Source of the DNA: Lysobacter alkalisoli
GTDB taxonomy: Bacteria; Pseudomonadota; Gammaproteobacteria; Xanthomonadales; Xanthomonadaceae
Assembly (NCBI RefSeq): GCF_006547045.1
Contig: NZ_CP041242.1
Location: forward strand, 1,126,001-1,190,000
Length of the DNA: 64,000 nucleotides
Direction: 5' to 3'
The notes beneath the pieces were generated by a model. That model saw only the letters and a list, made by a program, of their open reading frames with translations. It was not told where the DNA came from and ran no database searches. The position numbers and the translations under genes were made by a program. The number at the start of each line of letters is the position of its first letter. The stretch's first letter is position 1. Shown here one piece after another: positions 30,143-37,789 of this stretch.

Positions 30143-30326
30143 AAGCCTGAATTCCCGTTAAGCTTCACTGGGCTTGGCGGCACAATGTTAGATCGTTGTT
30201 AACATGGCTTTCACATTCACGCGCCTACCCTGCGCTCCGATGGCGTCCGTTCACGGGTGACCGTCCAGACCGGTATGGATCCTCGCAGACGCGTGTTTCC
30301 ACATTTATAGATCGAAGGAGCAGCAT

Positions 30327-31460
30327 ATGAATAAGAAACTCCTCTGCGCCGCCCTGCTGGGCGGCCTGGGTCTCGCCCAGGCGGCCAACGCGCAGGACTT
30401 TGACGACCGCTGGTACCTGACCGGCTCGGCCGGTTACAACTTCCAGGACAATGATCGCCGGACGGAGGACACCCCGTTCGTGACCCTCGGTCTGGGCAAG
30501 TTCATCAGCCCGAACTGGTCGATCGATGGTGAACTCAACTACCAGAATCCGAAGTTCGATGATGGTGTCGAAGGCGCCAACCGCAACCTGAACTGGAGCC
30601 AGTACGGCATTTCGTTCGATGCGCGCTACCACTTCGTCCGCGACGGCCGCAACTGGAACCCCTATGTGCTGATGGGCCTGGGCTACCAGCGTGCCGAGGA
30701 AGAGTACGACGCTTTCCCGAGCCCGAACTCCCCGGCTGAGCGCAAGGACGGCAACCTGGCGGCCAAGGTCGGCGTGGGTCTGCAGACCACGTTCTCCAGC
30801 CGAGTGGCGATGCGTGCCGAGTTGGCCTACCGGGCCGACTTCGACGACAACAGCTATGCGGCCACGGCCGGCCCGGACTGGGGCGGTTACCCGCACAACC
30901 AGGAAGAGAGCTGGTTCGGCGACGTTCTCGCCTCGCTGGGCGTCGTGATTCCGCTGGGTGCTGCCGCGGCTGCTCCGCCGCCGCCGGCGCCGGTGGCTCC
31001 GAGCTGCGCCGACCTGGACGACGACGGTGACGGCGTCAACAACTGCGACGACCGCTGCCCGGATTCGAAGCCGGGTGAGGTTGTCGGTCCGGATGGCTGT
31101 CCGGTGCCGGTGACGATCGACCTGAAGGGTGTGAACTTCGACTTCGACAAGGCGACCCTGCGTCCTGACGCGGTGTCGATCCTGTCGGAGGTGGTGCAGA
31201 TCCTGCAGCGTTACCCGGAGTTGCGGGTCGAGGTGGCTGGTCACACCGACCTGTGCGGCAGCGATGCGTACAACCAGAGCCTGTCGGAGCGTCGTGCGAC
31301 CACGGTGTACGACTACCTGACCAGCAACGGTATTGCTGCTTCGCGTCTGGTGGGCCCGAGGGGCTACGGCGAGAGCCGTCCGCTGGAAGCGACGCCGCAG
31401 ACCCTGCCGGGGTGCAAGTCGGAGATCAACCGCCGCACCGAGCTGAACGTGCAGAACTGA
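30327..31460 (+). CDS. ompA: OmpA-family outer membrane protein, tandem copy 1
   Basis: A 377-residue outer-membrane protein. The signal peptide ends at ANA (residues 20-22). An eight-stranded OmpA-like barrel spans about 23-215, followed by a linker of alanines and prolines, then a TSP3-like calcium-type repeat (DLDDDGDGVNNCDDRCPDS) and an OmpA C-terminal peptidoglycan-binding domain (about 265-377). That domain carries VAGHTDLCGSDAYNQSLSER with the Asp and Arg that bind diaminopimelate. ATG at 30327 follows AAGGAGCAGCAT. The product is identical from residue 17 onward to that of the next gene; only the signal peptides differ. It probably tethers the outer membrane to the wall. Confidence 0.95.
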   Translation: MNKKLLCAALLGGLGLAQAANAQDFDDRWYLTGSAGYNFQDNDRRTEDTPFVTLGLGKFISPNWSIDGELNYQNPKFDDGVEGANRNLNWSQYGISFDARYHFVRDGRNWNPYVLMGLGYQRAEEEYDAFPSPNSPAERKDGNLAAKVGVGLQTTFSSRVAMRAELAYRADFDDNSYAATAGPDWGGYPHNQEESWFGDVLASLGVVIPLGAAAAAPPPPAPVAPSCADLDDDGDGVNNCDDRCPDSKPGEVVGPDGCPVPVTIDLKGVNFDFDKATLRPDAVSILSEVVQILQRYPELRVEVAGHTDLCGSDAYNQSLSERRATTVYDYLTSNGIAASRLVGPRGYGESRPLEATPQTLPGCKSEINRRTELNVQN

Positions 31461-31502
31461 ACCGATTGCGACAGGCCGCGACGGCCTGTCCTGGTTCGAA
31501 AG
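30373..31502 (+). repeat. Direct repeat unit A: ompA tandem duplication
   Basis: 1130 bp matching 31816-32945 with two differences, 30962 T versus 32405 C and 31031 C versus 32474 T. Both are silent third-position changes. The unit runs from inside the signal-peptide codons to 42 bp past the stop. Outside these borders the two loci are unrelated apart from similar terminators. Confidence 0.95.
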
Positions 31503-31769
31503 AAACCCGGCCTATGGCCGGGTTTCTTTTTGCCTCGCAGACATGGAAGCGGGTGCGTGCAAGCAGGGTCGTGGATAAGGGTTGTCCGCAGCCTTTCGTT
31601 AAGATGTTTTAACAAACGCGTTGACAGTGTATGATCCCTGCCGCGGCGGCCGTGATGTGGACAGGGGCCCAGCCAACGCGCCCCCGGGTTGCAGCGCGCC
31701 GTGCGAAATATTGAATTGATCGATCCCCCCCCTTTTCCAAGACCGGTCTATCCCTCAAGGAGTCAGATG
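31461..31769. other. Intergenic region between the ompA copies
   Basis: 309 bp. It holds a short hairpin (GACAGGCC/GGCCTGTC, 31470-31490), the terminator of copy 1 (31503-31531), a possible promoter for copy 2 (TATGAT at 31630-31635) and a run of eight C at 31725-31732. The start-proximal CAAGGAG ribosome site of copy 2 is at 31757-31763. No small gene is seen. Confidence 0.6.
31503..31531 (+). terminator. Rho-independent terminator of ompA copy 1
   Basis: AAACCCGGCC (31503-31512) pairs perfectly with GGCCGGGTTT (31516-31525) around a TAT loop and is followed by CTTTTT. It ends copy 1, so copy 2 needs its own promoter. Confidence 0.9.
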
Positions 31770-32903
31770 ATGAAGATCCGTTTGTTGAGCACAGCCCTGC
31801 TGGCAGGCCTGGCATTCGCCCAGGCGGCCAACGCGCAGGACTTTGACGACCGCTGGTACCTGACCGGCTCGGCCGGTTACAACTTCCAGGACAATGATCG
31901 CCGGACGGAGGACACCCCGTTCGTGACCCTCGGTCTGGGCAAGTTCATCAGCCCGAACTGGTCGATCGATGGTGAACTCAACTACCAGAATCCGAAGTTC
32001 GATGATGGTGTCGAAGGCGCCAACCGCAACCTGAACTGGAGCCAGTACGGCATTTCGTTCGATGCGCGCTACCACTTCGTCCGCGACGGCCGCAACTGGA
32101 ACCCCTATGTGCTGATGGGCCTGGGCTACCAGCGTGCCGAGGAAGAGTACGACGCTTTCCCGAGCCCGAACTCCCCGGCTGAGCGCAAGGACGGCAACCT
32201 GGCGGCCAAGGTCGGCGTGGGTCTGCAGACCACGTTCTCCAGCCGAGTGGCGATGCGTGCCGAGTTGGCCTACCGGGCCGACTTCGACGACAACAGCTAT
32301 GCGGCCACGGCCGGCCCGGACTGGGGCGGTTACCCGCACAACCAGGAAGAGAGCTGGTTCGGCGACGTTCTCGCCTCGCTGGGCGTCGTGATTCCGCTGG
32401 GTGCCGCCGCGGCTGCTCCGCCGCCGCCGGCGCCGGTGGCTCCGAGCTGCGCCGACCTGGACGACGACGGTGATGGCGTCAACAACTGCGACGACCGCTG
32501 CCCGGATTCGAAGCCGGGTGAGGTTGTCGGTCCGGATGGCTGTCCGGTGCCGGTGACGATCGACCTGAAGGGTGTGAACTTCGACTTCGACAAGGCGACC
32601 CTGCGTCCTGACGCGGTGTCGATCCTGTCGGAGGTGGTGCAGATCCTGCAGCGTTACCCGGAGTTGCGGGTCGAGGTGGCTGGTCACACCGACCTGTGCG
32701 GCAGCGATGCGTACAACCAGAGCCTGTCGGAGCGTCGTGCGACCACGGTGTACGACTACCTGACCAGCAACGGTATTGCTGCTTCGCGTCTGGTGGGCCC
32801 GAGGGGCTACGGCGAGAGCCGTCCGCTGGAAGCGACGCCGCAGACCCTGCCGGGGTGCAAGTCGGAGATCAACCGCCGCACCGAGCTGAACGTGCAGAAC
32901 TGA
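31770..32903 (+). CDS. ompA: OmpA-family outer membrane protein, tandem copy 2
   Basis: A 377-residue protein with the same barrel, TSP3-like linker and OmpA C-terminal domain as copy 1, and identical in all 361 residues from Ala17 on. The signal peptide differs (MKIRLLSTALLAGLAFAQ against MNKKLLCAALLGGLGLAQ), as does the whole upstream region. ATG at 31770 gives the same length as copy 1; the ATG one codon earlier (31767) is equally possible and both follow CAAGGAG. Because a terminator separates the copies, the pair should produce the same mature protein from two promoters. Two copies suggest dosage or differential regulation. Confidence 0.95.
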   Translation: MKIRLLSTALLAGLAFAQAANAQDFDDRWYLTGSAGYNFQDNDRRTEDTPFVTLGLGKFISPNWSIDGELNYQNPKFDDGVEGANRNLNWSQYGISFDARYHFVRDGRNWNPYVLMGLGYQRAEEEYDAFPSPNSPAERKDGNLAAKVGVGLQTTFSSRVAMRAELAYRADFDDNSYAATAGPDWGGYPHNQEESWFGDVLASLGVVIPLGAAAAAPPPPAPVAPSCADLDDDGDGVNNCDDRCPDSKPGEVVGPDGCPVPVTIDLKGVNFDFDKATLRPDAVSILSEVVQILQRYPELRVEVAGHTDLCGSDAYNQSLSERRATTVYDYLTSNGIAASRLVGPRGYGESRPLEATPQTLPGCKSEINRRTELNVQN

Positions 32904-32945
32904 ACCGATTGCGACAGGCCGCGACGGCCTGTCCTGGTTCGAAAG
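31816..32945 (+). repeat. Direct repeat unit B: ompA tandem duplication
   Basis: The partner of the unit at 30373-31502, offset by 1443 bp, with two silent mismatches in 1130 bp. The sharp borders within the signal-peptide codons and just after the stop fit recent duplication or ongoing gene conversion. Confidence 0.95.
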
Positions 32946-32946
32946 G

Positions 32947-32976
32947 AAACCCGGCCTTGCGCCGGGTTTTCCTTTT
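32947..32976 (+). terminator. Rho-independent terminator of ompA copy 2
   Basis: AAACCCGGC (32947-32955) pairs with GCCGGGTTT (32961-32969) around a CTTGC loop, followed by TCCTTTT. It resembles the copy 1 terminator but differs in loop and tail, so it lies just outside the near-identical unit. Confidence 0.85.
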
Positions 32977-33135
32977 CCGAAACGGGGCGTCGTGCTGCTC
33001 TGTAAAGACGGTCACACCGGTTGTCGCGCCAAGTCGCAAACGCGGTTCTTTCCTGTTGTCGGTGGCATTCAGCACGCATACACTGCAACGACGCCATCGC
33101 GCATCACGGCGCGATATCCGAATCCGGAGATTTCC

Positions 33136-33633
33136 ATGCAACGCACCGTCCTTGCCCTTTCGTTGATCCTCATGGCTGGAATGGCTCAGGCCCAGCAGGC
33201 CGGTGATTGCAATGCCCTGGTCGCCCCCAGGCCGATGCCGGTCCAGCCGACCATCGTGGCGCCGGTGTCTGCCGAGCTGGCCACGCCGGGGCAACAACTT
33301 GGCTCGCCGACCGGAGTGCTGGCGCATGCCTATGATGAGGCGCAGTCGGTCGACCAGGTGATATTCAGGCTGAAGCTGGAGAACTGCCAGAGCCTGGCCA
33401 AGGCGATGCCGGCGACCACGCCCGCCGCTGTCGAGGCGCAGGCACCGGAGGCATACAAGCCCCGCACCGAATTCGACAATGGTCCGTGGCGCTTCGACAT
33501 GAGCCAGAACGGCAAGCGCATGACCGCCGACGAGTTCGATGCCTGGATGAAGGCGCGCGGCGCGCGCGTGGTCCCGGCCAGGCCGGCTCCGGCCACGACG
33601 GAAGCGGTCGAATCCGGGGCCGGCGTAGAGTAA
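33136..33633 (+). CDS. Small secreted protein of unknown function
   Basis: A 165-residue protein I do not recognise. A clear signal peptide covers residues 1-19 (cleavage after AQA). The mature part is rich in proline and alanine, with two cysteines (GDCNALV and LENCQSL). It ends in an acidic stretch around FDNGPWRFDMSQNGKRMTADEFDAWM. The ATG at 33136 is supported by CCGGAGA 5 nt upstream and by the signal peptide; an upstream in-frame extension has no such support. It is probably periplasmic. A hairpin at 33662-33685 follows its stop and may terminate its transcript. Confidence 0.7.
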   Translation: MQRTVLALSLILMAGMAQAQQAGDCNALVAPRPMPVQPTIVAPVSAELATPGQQLGSPTGVLAHAYDEAQSVDQVIFRLKLENCQSLAKAMPATTPAAVEAQAPEAYKPRTEFDNGPWRFDMSQNGKRMTADEFDAWMKARGARVVPARPAPATTEAVESGAGVE

Positions 33634-33661
33634 ACCGTGCGTGTCCTCGTGTTGATACGAC

Positions 33662-33685
33662 AGCGGCCGCATCTGCGGCCGCTTT
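33662..33685 (+). terminator. Hairpin terminator touching the next gene's start region
   Basis: AGCGGCCGCA (33662-33671) and TGCGGCCGCT (33674-33683) are perfectly complementary with a 2 nt gap, followed by TTT. The hairpin ends 4-6 nt before the ATG at 33690, so it occupies the place of that gene's ribosome-binding site. The T-run is short, so termination strength is uncertain. Confidence 0.55.
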
Positions 33686-33689
33686 CACT

Positions 33690-34427
33690 ATGAGCCCGGT
33701 CGTCCGCCACGGCCTGGCCCGCATCCTCTCCAAGCAAGGCATCTGTTCGCGCACGGAGGCGGCCCGGCGGGTGCTTGCCGGACGGGTCAGTGTCGATGGC
33801 CGGGTGGTGCGGGATCCGGAGTATCCGATCGTGCCGGGACGGCAGCAGATTCGCGTAGACGGATGCGACCTTGAACCGCCGGCGCGGATCTATCTGATGC
33901 TCAACAAGCCCCGCGGCCTGGTCACCACCGTACGCGACGAACAGGGCCGGGATACGGTCTACCGCTGCTTCGATGGCGCCGGTCTGCCATGGTTGGCCCC
34001 GGTCGGGCGGCTGGACAAGGCCAGCGAGGGGATGCTGCTGTTCACCAACGACACGGCCTGGTCGGCGCGGATCGCCGATCCGGCGACCGGTCCGGACAAG
34101 ACCTACCATGTGCAGGTCGACATTATCCCGGATGCGGCGACATTGGCTGCGCTTGAAGAAGGTGTCGAGGTCGATGGCGAGCGTCTGTCGGCGAGATCGG
34201 CCGCTCTGTTGCGAGCGGGCGACAAGAACGCCTGGCTGGAAATCGTCCTCGACGAAGGCCGCAACCGGCAGATCCGGCGCCTGCTGGCGGCGTTCGACAT
34301 CCGTGTCCTGCGCCTGATTCGCGTAGCGATCGGAACGCTGGCCCTGGGCGACCTGCCCAAGAGCCAGTGGCGCTGCCTGGATGCCAACGAAGTCGCGGCG
34401 CTGCGTGAACGCTCCGGGGAGGAGTAG
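33690..34427 (+). CDS. RsuA/RluB/RluF-family rRNA pseudouridine synthase
   Basis: A 245-residue RNA-modifying enzyme. An N-terminal S4 RNA-binding domain (LARILSKQGICSRTEAARRV, residues 7-65) is followed by the synthase domain with LNKPRGLVTT, the catalytic-aspartate motif VGRLDKASEGMLLFTND and the family end motif EGRNRQIRRLL. It isomerises uridine in 16S or 23S rRNA. Which of RsuA, RluB, RluE or RluF it equals cannot be settled here; S4 plus the short length is closest to RluF. ATG at 33690 has no Shine-Dalgarno sequence because a palindrome stands there. It is convergent with kbl, 10 bp apart. Confidence 0.87.
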   Translation: MSPVVRHGLARILSKQGICSRTEAARRVLAGRVSVDGRVVRDPEYPIVPGRQQIRVDGCDLEPPARIYLMLNKPRGLVTTVRDEQGRDTVYRCFDGAGLPWLAPVGRLDKASEGMLLFTNDTAWSARIADPATGPDKTYHVQVDIIPDAATLAALEEGVEVDGERLSARSAALLRAGDKNAWLEIVLDEGRNRQIRRLLAAFDIRVLRLIRVAIGTLALGDLPKSQWRCLDANEVAALRERSGEE

Positions 34428-34437
34428 CGGGCGGAAC

Positions 34438-35658
34438 TCAGTCTTTCAGCACACCCAGCTCGTGGCCGATGCGGGTGAAGGCGTCGATCGCACGGTCGAG
34501 ATGCTCGCGGGTATGCGCGGCGCTCATCTGGGTGCGGATGCGCGCCTGCCCCTTGGGAACCACCGGAAAGAAGAAGCCGATCGCGTAGATGCCTTCCTCC
34601 AGCAGCCGCTCGGCGAACTTCTGCGCCAGCGGTGCGTCGTACAGCATCACCGGCACGATCGGGTGCACGCCGGGCTTGAGGTCGAAGCCCGCGGCGGTCA
34701 TTTTTTCGCGGAAGTAGCGGGTGTTCTCTGCCAGTCGTTCCCGCAGTTCGCCGGCGGACGACAGCATCTCGAATGCCTTGATCCCGGCCGCGACCACATG
34801 CGGGGGCAGCGAGTTGGAGAACAGGTAAGGGCGCGAGCGCTGGCGCAGCATCTCGATGACCTCTTTCCTGGCGGTGGTGAAACCACCCAGCGCGCCGCCC
34901 ATCGCCTTGCCCAGCGTGCCGGTGATGATGTCGATCCTGTCCAGCACGCCCTTGACCTCGGCCGAGCCCTTGCCGTTGGCACCGAGGAAGCCGGTGGCAT
35001 GGCACTCGTCGATGTGGACCAGGGCGCCGTACTTTTGCGCCAGCGCGGCGATCTCGTCGAGCGGGGCGATGAAGCCATCCATCGAGAACACGCCGTCGGT
35101 GGTGATCAACTTCGTCTTGCAACCAGCGGCGTCGGCAGCCTGAAGTTGTTTCTCCAGATCGGCCATGTCGCAGTTGGCGTAGCGGAAGCGCTGCGCCTTG
35201 CACAGGCGCACGCCGTCGATGATCGAGGCGTGGTTGAGCGCGTCGGAGATGATCGCGTCCTCGGGCCCCAGCAACGGCTCGAACAGGCCGCCGTTGGCGT
35301 CGAAACAGGCTGCGTAGAGGATGGTGTCCTCGGTCCCGAAGAAGTCGGCGATGGTCTTCTCCAGTTGCTTGTGCAGGTCCTGCGTGCCGCAGATGAAGCG
35401 CACCGAGGCCATGCCGAAACCGTGGGTGTCCAGGGCCGCCTTGGCCGCGGCGATCACCTCTGGATGGTCGGCTAGGCCGAGGTAGTTGTTCGCGCAGAAG
35501 TTCAGCACCGTACGGCCATCGGCGAGGGTGATCTCCGCCGACTGCGGGCTGGTGATGATGCGCTCGGACTTGAACAGGCCCTGCTCGCGGATCGAGTCCA
35601 GTTCGGCGGCGTAGTGCTGGGTCAAAGATGGTGCGGTCAGGGACGGGGCGTCGGACAT
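34438..35658 (-). CDS. kbl: Glycine C-acetyltransferase (2-amino-3-ketobutyrate CoA ligase)
   Basis: A 406-residue PLP enzyme that splits 2-amino-3-oxobutyrate with CoA to glycine and acetyl-CoA, the second step of threonine breakdown after Tdh. Features are [14 protein letters not shown] near the N-terminus, DGVFSMDG and [12 protein letters not shown] around the cofactor pocket, and the PLP-binding lysine in [15 protein letters not shown]. Length matches E. coli Kbl (398). ATG at 35658 follows GGAAG; an alternative start five codons upstream lacks support. The partner tdh lies 0.9 kb away on the same strand, separated by a membrane-protein gene of opposite direction. Confidence 0.95.
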   Translation of the reverse strand: MSDAPSLTAPSLTQHYAAELDSIREQGLFKSERIITSPQSAEITLADGRTVLNFCANNYLGLADHPEVIAAAKAALDTHGFGMASVRFICGTQDLHKQLEKTIADFFGTEDTILYAACFDANGGLFEPLLGPEDAIISDALNHASIIDGVRLCKAQRFRYANCDMADLEKQLQAADAAGCKTKLITTDGVFSMDGFIAPLDEIAALAQKYGALVHIDECHATGFLGANGKGSAEVKGVLDRIDIITGTLGKAMGGALGGFTTARKEVIEMLRQRSRPYLFSNSLPPHVVAAGIKAFEMLSSAGELRERLAENTRYFREKMTAAGFDLKPGVHPIVPVMLYDAPLAQKFAERLLEEGIYAIGFFFPVVPKGQARIRTQMSAAHTREHLDRAIDAFTRIGHELGVLKD

Positions 35659-35730
35659 GGTGGCTTCCGGCAAGAGGCGGGGAGGTCGCCATTCTATCGG
35701 TTGCGGTTCCGGGACATCGCATACCGGCGC

Positions 35731-35736
35731 TAGGAT
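35731..35736 (+). promoter_or_regulatory. Possible -10 box of a leaderless membrane-protein transcript
   Basis: TAGGAT ends 6 nt before the ATG at 35743, with no Shine-Dalgarno sequence. TTCCGG 18 nt upstream could be a weak -35. Confidence 0.35.
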
Positions 35737-35742
35737 GCGGTC

Positions 35743-36447
35743 ATGAACGTGTTGATGCGCATGTCATCGTCCGCGCCCGCCCCGGCAGGTGGCTTCCCGG
35801 CCTGGCTGCTGCCGGCACTCGCTTCGCTGATTCCGCTTGTCGCGGCGCACTTGGCCTGGTGGCTGTCGATGCGCGATGGCCTGGTCCCGGTCTGCAATCC
35901 CTATGTCGAAGGCTGCGTATCGATCAGCCGCGCGGCCCGTCATGGGCTCGGCAACCATCTGTTCCGGCTGGCGATGCTGCCGTGTGCGACATTGCAGGTC
36001 GCGTTGTGGTGGGTAGCCGCGCAGTGGTTGCAGCGGCGGACCGGTTCGCCCGCGCGCCTGTTGCCGTGGCTGGGCCTGATGGCGGGCGTGTCCCTGGCCT
36101 TGTACGCGACCTTCCTCGGTACCGAAGGCGATGCGTATCGCATGCTGCGGCGCTACGGTGTGACCGTGTACTTCGGTGCCACTTTCCTTGCACTGATGGC
36201 GATGTTGCGGCGCCTGTCCAGGCAATGGCCGGATGCGCCGGTGTGCAAGCCGCTGCAATGCATCGCGCTGGGCATGCTGGCGATGGGCGTGGCCAGCGTG
36301 ATCGCCAGTGCTGTGGTTGGCGATCCGGATGCGCGCGATCGCTGGGAGAACCGGCTCGAATGGCACCTCGGTCTGTGGCTGACCGCGATGTTCGCGGTGA
36401 TCGCCTGGCACTGGTGGCGCGAGCGCTTGCGGGTGGTGCTGGTGTAG
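35743..36447 (+). CDS. Integral membrane protein of unknown function (possibly Frag1/DRAM-like)
   Basis: A 234-residue protein with about six membrane helices (for example [20 protein letters not shown] and [19 protein letters not shown]). The loop after helix 1 reads [21 protein letters not shown], and the order of helices recalls the Frag1/DRAM/Sfk1 family, but I cannot confirm that. The ATG at 35743 has no Shine-Dalgarno sequence; TAGGAT 6 nt upstream suggests a leaderless message. It lies alone, opposite in direction to kbl and tdh on its two sides. Confidence 0.7.
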   Translation: MNVLMRMSSSAPAPAGGFPAWLLPALASLIPLVAAHLAWWLSMRDGLVPVCNPYVEGCVSISRAARHGLGNHLFRLAMLPCATLQVALWWVAAQWLQRRTGSPARLLPWLGLMAGVSLALYATFLGTEGDAYRMLRRYGVTVYFGATFLALMAMLRRLSRQWPDAPVCKPLQCIALGMLAMGVASVIASAVVGDPDARDRWENRLEWHLGLWLTAMFAVIAWHWWRERLRVVLV

Positions 36448-36499
36448 GAATCATTTTGCTGCCTTCCATGGCGAAACGACGTCGGCTTCGGATCGCCCG

Positions 36500-36558
36500 G
36501 CCCGGCCATCCCTGGCCGGGCGTTCGCTGACGCGGCAGATGCCGATAGGGCATCTGCC
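36500..36558. terminator. Paired hairpins between convergent genes
   Basis: Two stems lie between the stops of the membrane-protein gene and tdh. GCCCGGCCA/TGGCCGGGC spans 36500-36521 and GGCAGATGCC/GGGCATCTGCC spans about 36534-36558. Neither has a good T-run, so they may be bidirectional terminators or simply 3'-end structures. Confidence 0.5.
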
Positions 36559-36565
36559 AAGCGCG

Positions 36566-37603
36566 TCAGCTCACCCAGCTGAGCACGACCTTGCCGGCCT
36601 TGCCCGATTCCATCAGGTCGAAGCCCTGCTGGAAATCGTCCACCGGCAGCTGATGGGTCAGCACCTTGCCGAGCGGGAAGCCGGACAGCACCAGCTGGGT
36701 CATCTTGTACCAGGTCTCGTACATCTTCCGGCCGTAGATGCCGTGGAGGGTCAGGCCCTTGAAGATGATCTTGTCCCAGTCCACGCCGGCGCCCTTGGGC
36801 ATGATGCCGAGCATCGCGATCTTGCCGCCGTGGTACATGCAATCGAGCATGTCGTTGAACGCGCGTGGGTTGCCGCTCATCTCCAGGCCGACGTCGAAGC
36901 CTTCCATGTGCAGGTCGGCCATCACCTCCTTGAGCGAAGTGTTGGTGACGTTGACCACACGGGTGGCGCCCATGTCGGCGGCAAGCTTGAGCCGGTAGTC
37001 GTTGACGTCGGTGACGACCACATTGCGCGCGCCGATGTACTTGCAGATGCCGGCGGCGATGATGCCGATCGGGCCGGCGCCGGTGATCAGCACGTCCTCG
37101 CCGACCACGTCGAACTCCAGCGCACAGTGCGCGGCGTTGCCGTAGGGGTCGAAGAACGCCGCCAGCTCGCTCGGGATCTGGTCCGGGATCGGCCACAGGT
37201 TGCTGGCCGGCATCACCACGTATTCGGCGAAGGCGCCGTTGCGGTTGACGCCGATACCGACGGTATTCGGGCACAGGTGCTGCTTGCCGGCGCGGCAGTT
37301 GCGGCAGTGGCCGCAGACGATGTGGCCTTCGGCCGAAACGCGCTGGCCGGTGCGGTAGCCGGTGACGCCGGGACCGATCTCGACGATGCGGCCGACGAAC
37401 TCGTGGCCGATGACGAGGCCTGGCTTGATGGTGCGCTGGCTCCACTCGTCCCACAGGTAGATGTGCAGGTCGGTACCGCAGATCGCGGTCTTCTCCAGCT
37501 TGATCAGCACTTCGTTGGGGCCGGGGGCGGGCACCGGCACCTGTTCCATCCAGATGCCCTTGCCGGCTTCGCGTTTGACCAGGGCCTTCATCATTTGCGT
37601 CAT
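36566..37603 (-). CDS. tdh: L-threonine 3-dehydrogenase
   Basis: A 345-residue zinc-dependent dehydrogenase oxidising L-threonine to 2-amino-3-oxobutyrate with NAD, feeding Kbl. The catalytic zinc site is [12 protein letters not shown] with GHEFVGR, the structural zinc cysteines are in [15 protein letters not shown], and the Rossmann fold carries [14 protein letters not shown]. The start is uncertain: ATG at 37603, 37594 or 37591 are all in frame and none has a Shine-Dalgarno sequence; homologues usually begin MKALVKREA, which would favour 37591. Transcription reads toward the membrane-protein gene and away from the first S46 peptidase gene. Confidence 0.94.
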   Translation of the reverse strand: MTQMMKALVKREAGKGIWMEQVPVPAPGPNEVLIKLEKTAICGTDLHIYLWDEWSQRTIKPGLVIGHEFVGRIVEIGPGVTGYRTGQRVSAEGHIVCGHCRNCRAGKQHLCPNTVGIGVNRNGAFAEYVVMPASNLWPIPDQIPSELAAFFDPYGNAAHCALEFDVVGEDVLITGAGPIGIIAAGICKYIGARNVVVTDVNDYRLKLAADMGATRVVNVTNTSLKEVMADLHMEGFDVGLEMSGNPRAFNDMLDCMYHGGKIAMLGIMPKGAGVDWDKIIFKGLTLHGIYGRKMYETWYKMTQLVLSGFPLGKVLTHQLPVDDFQQGFDLMESGKAGKVVLSWVS

Positions 37604-37789
37604 GGGAGTTGCCGGGCGTGGGTTTGGACTGGCCGGCAATTATACGCCGCGTCTCGCGCGCAGCCCTCGCCGGGTTTGCCGTTTGCGGCCGTTGGCAGGT
37701 CGGCCGGGTTCAGGTCGTGGCGCGGGTTTGCCGCCGACATGGGGTTCGCCTATCGTCGCTGGCTTCCTTGCTGGATGACCGAATAGACC

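Noticed and set aside
31470-31500. The GACAGGCC/GGCCTGTC hairpin with GGTTCGAA after ompA copy 1 (and its twin after copy 2) as a tRNA T-arm.
   Set aside because: No cloverleaf, acceptor stem or anticodon arm can be drawn around it; the adjacent terminator explains the structure.
30327-32903. The repeated ompA region as a transposon or integrated element.
   Set aside because: There is no transposase, terminal inverted repeat or target duplication; it is a tandem gene pair.
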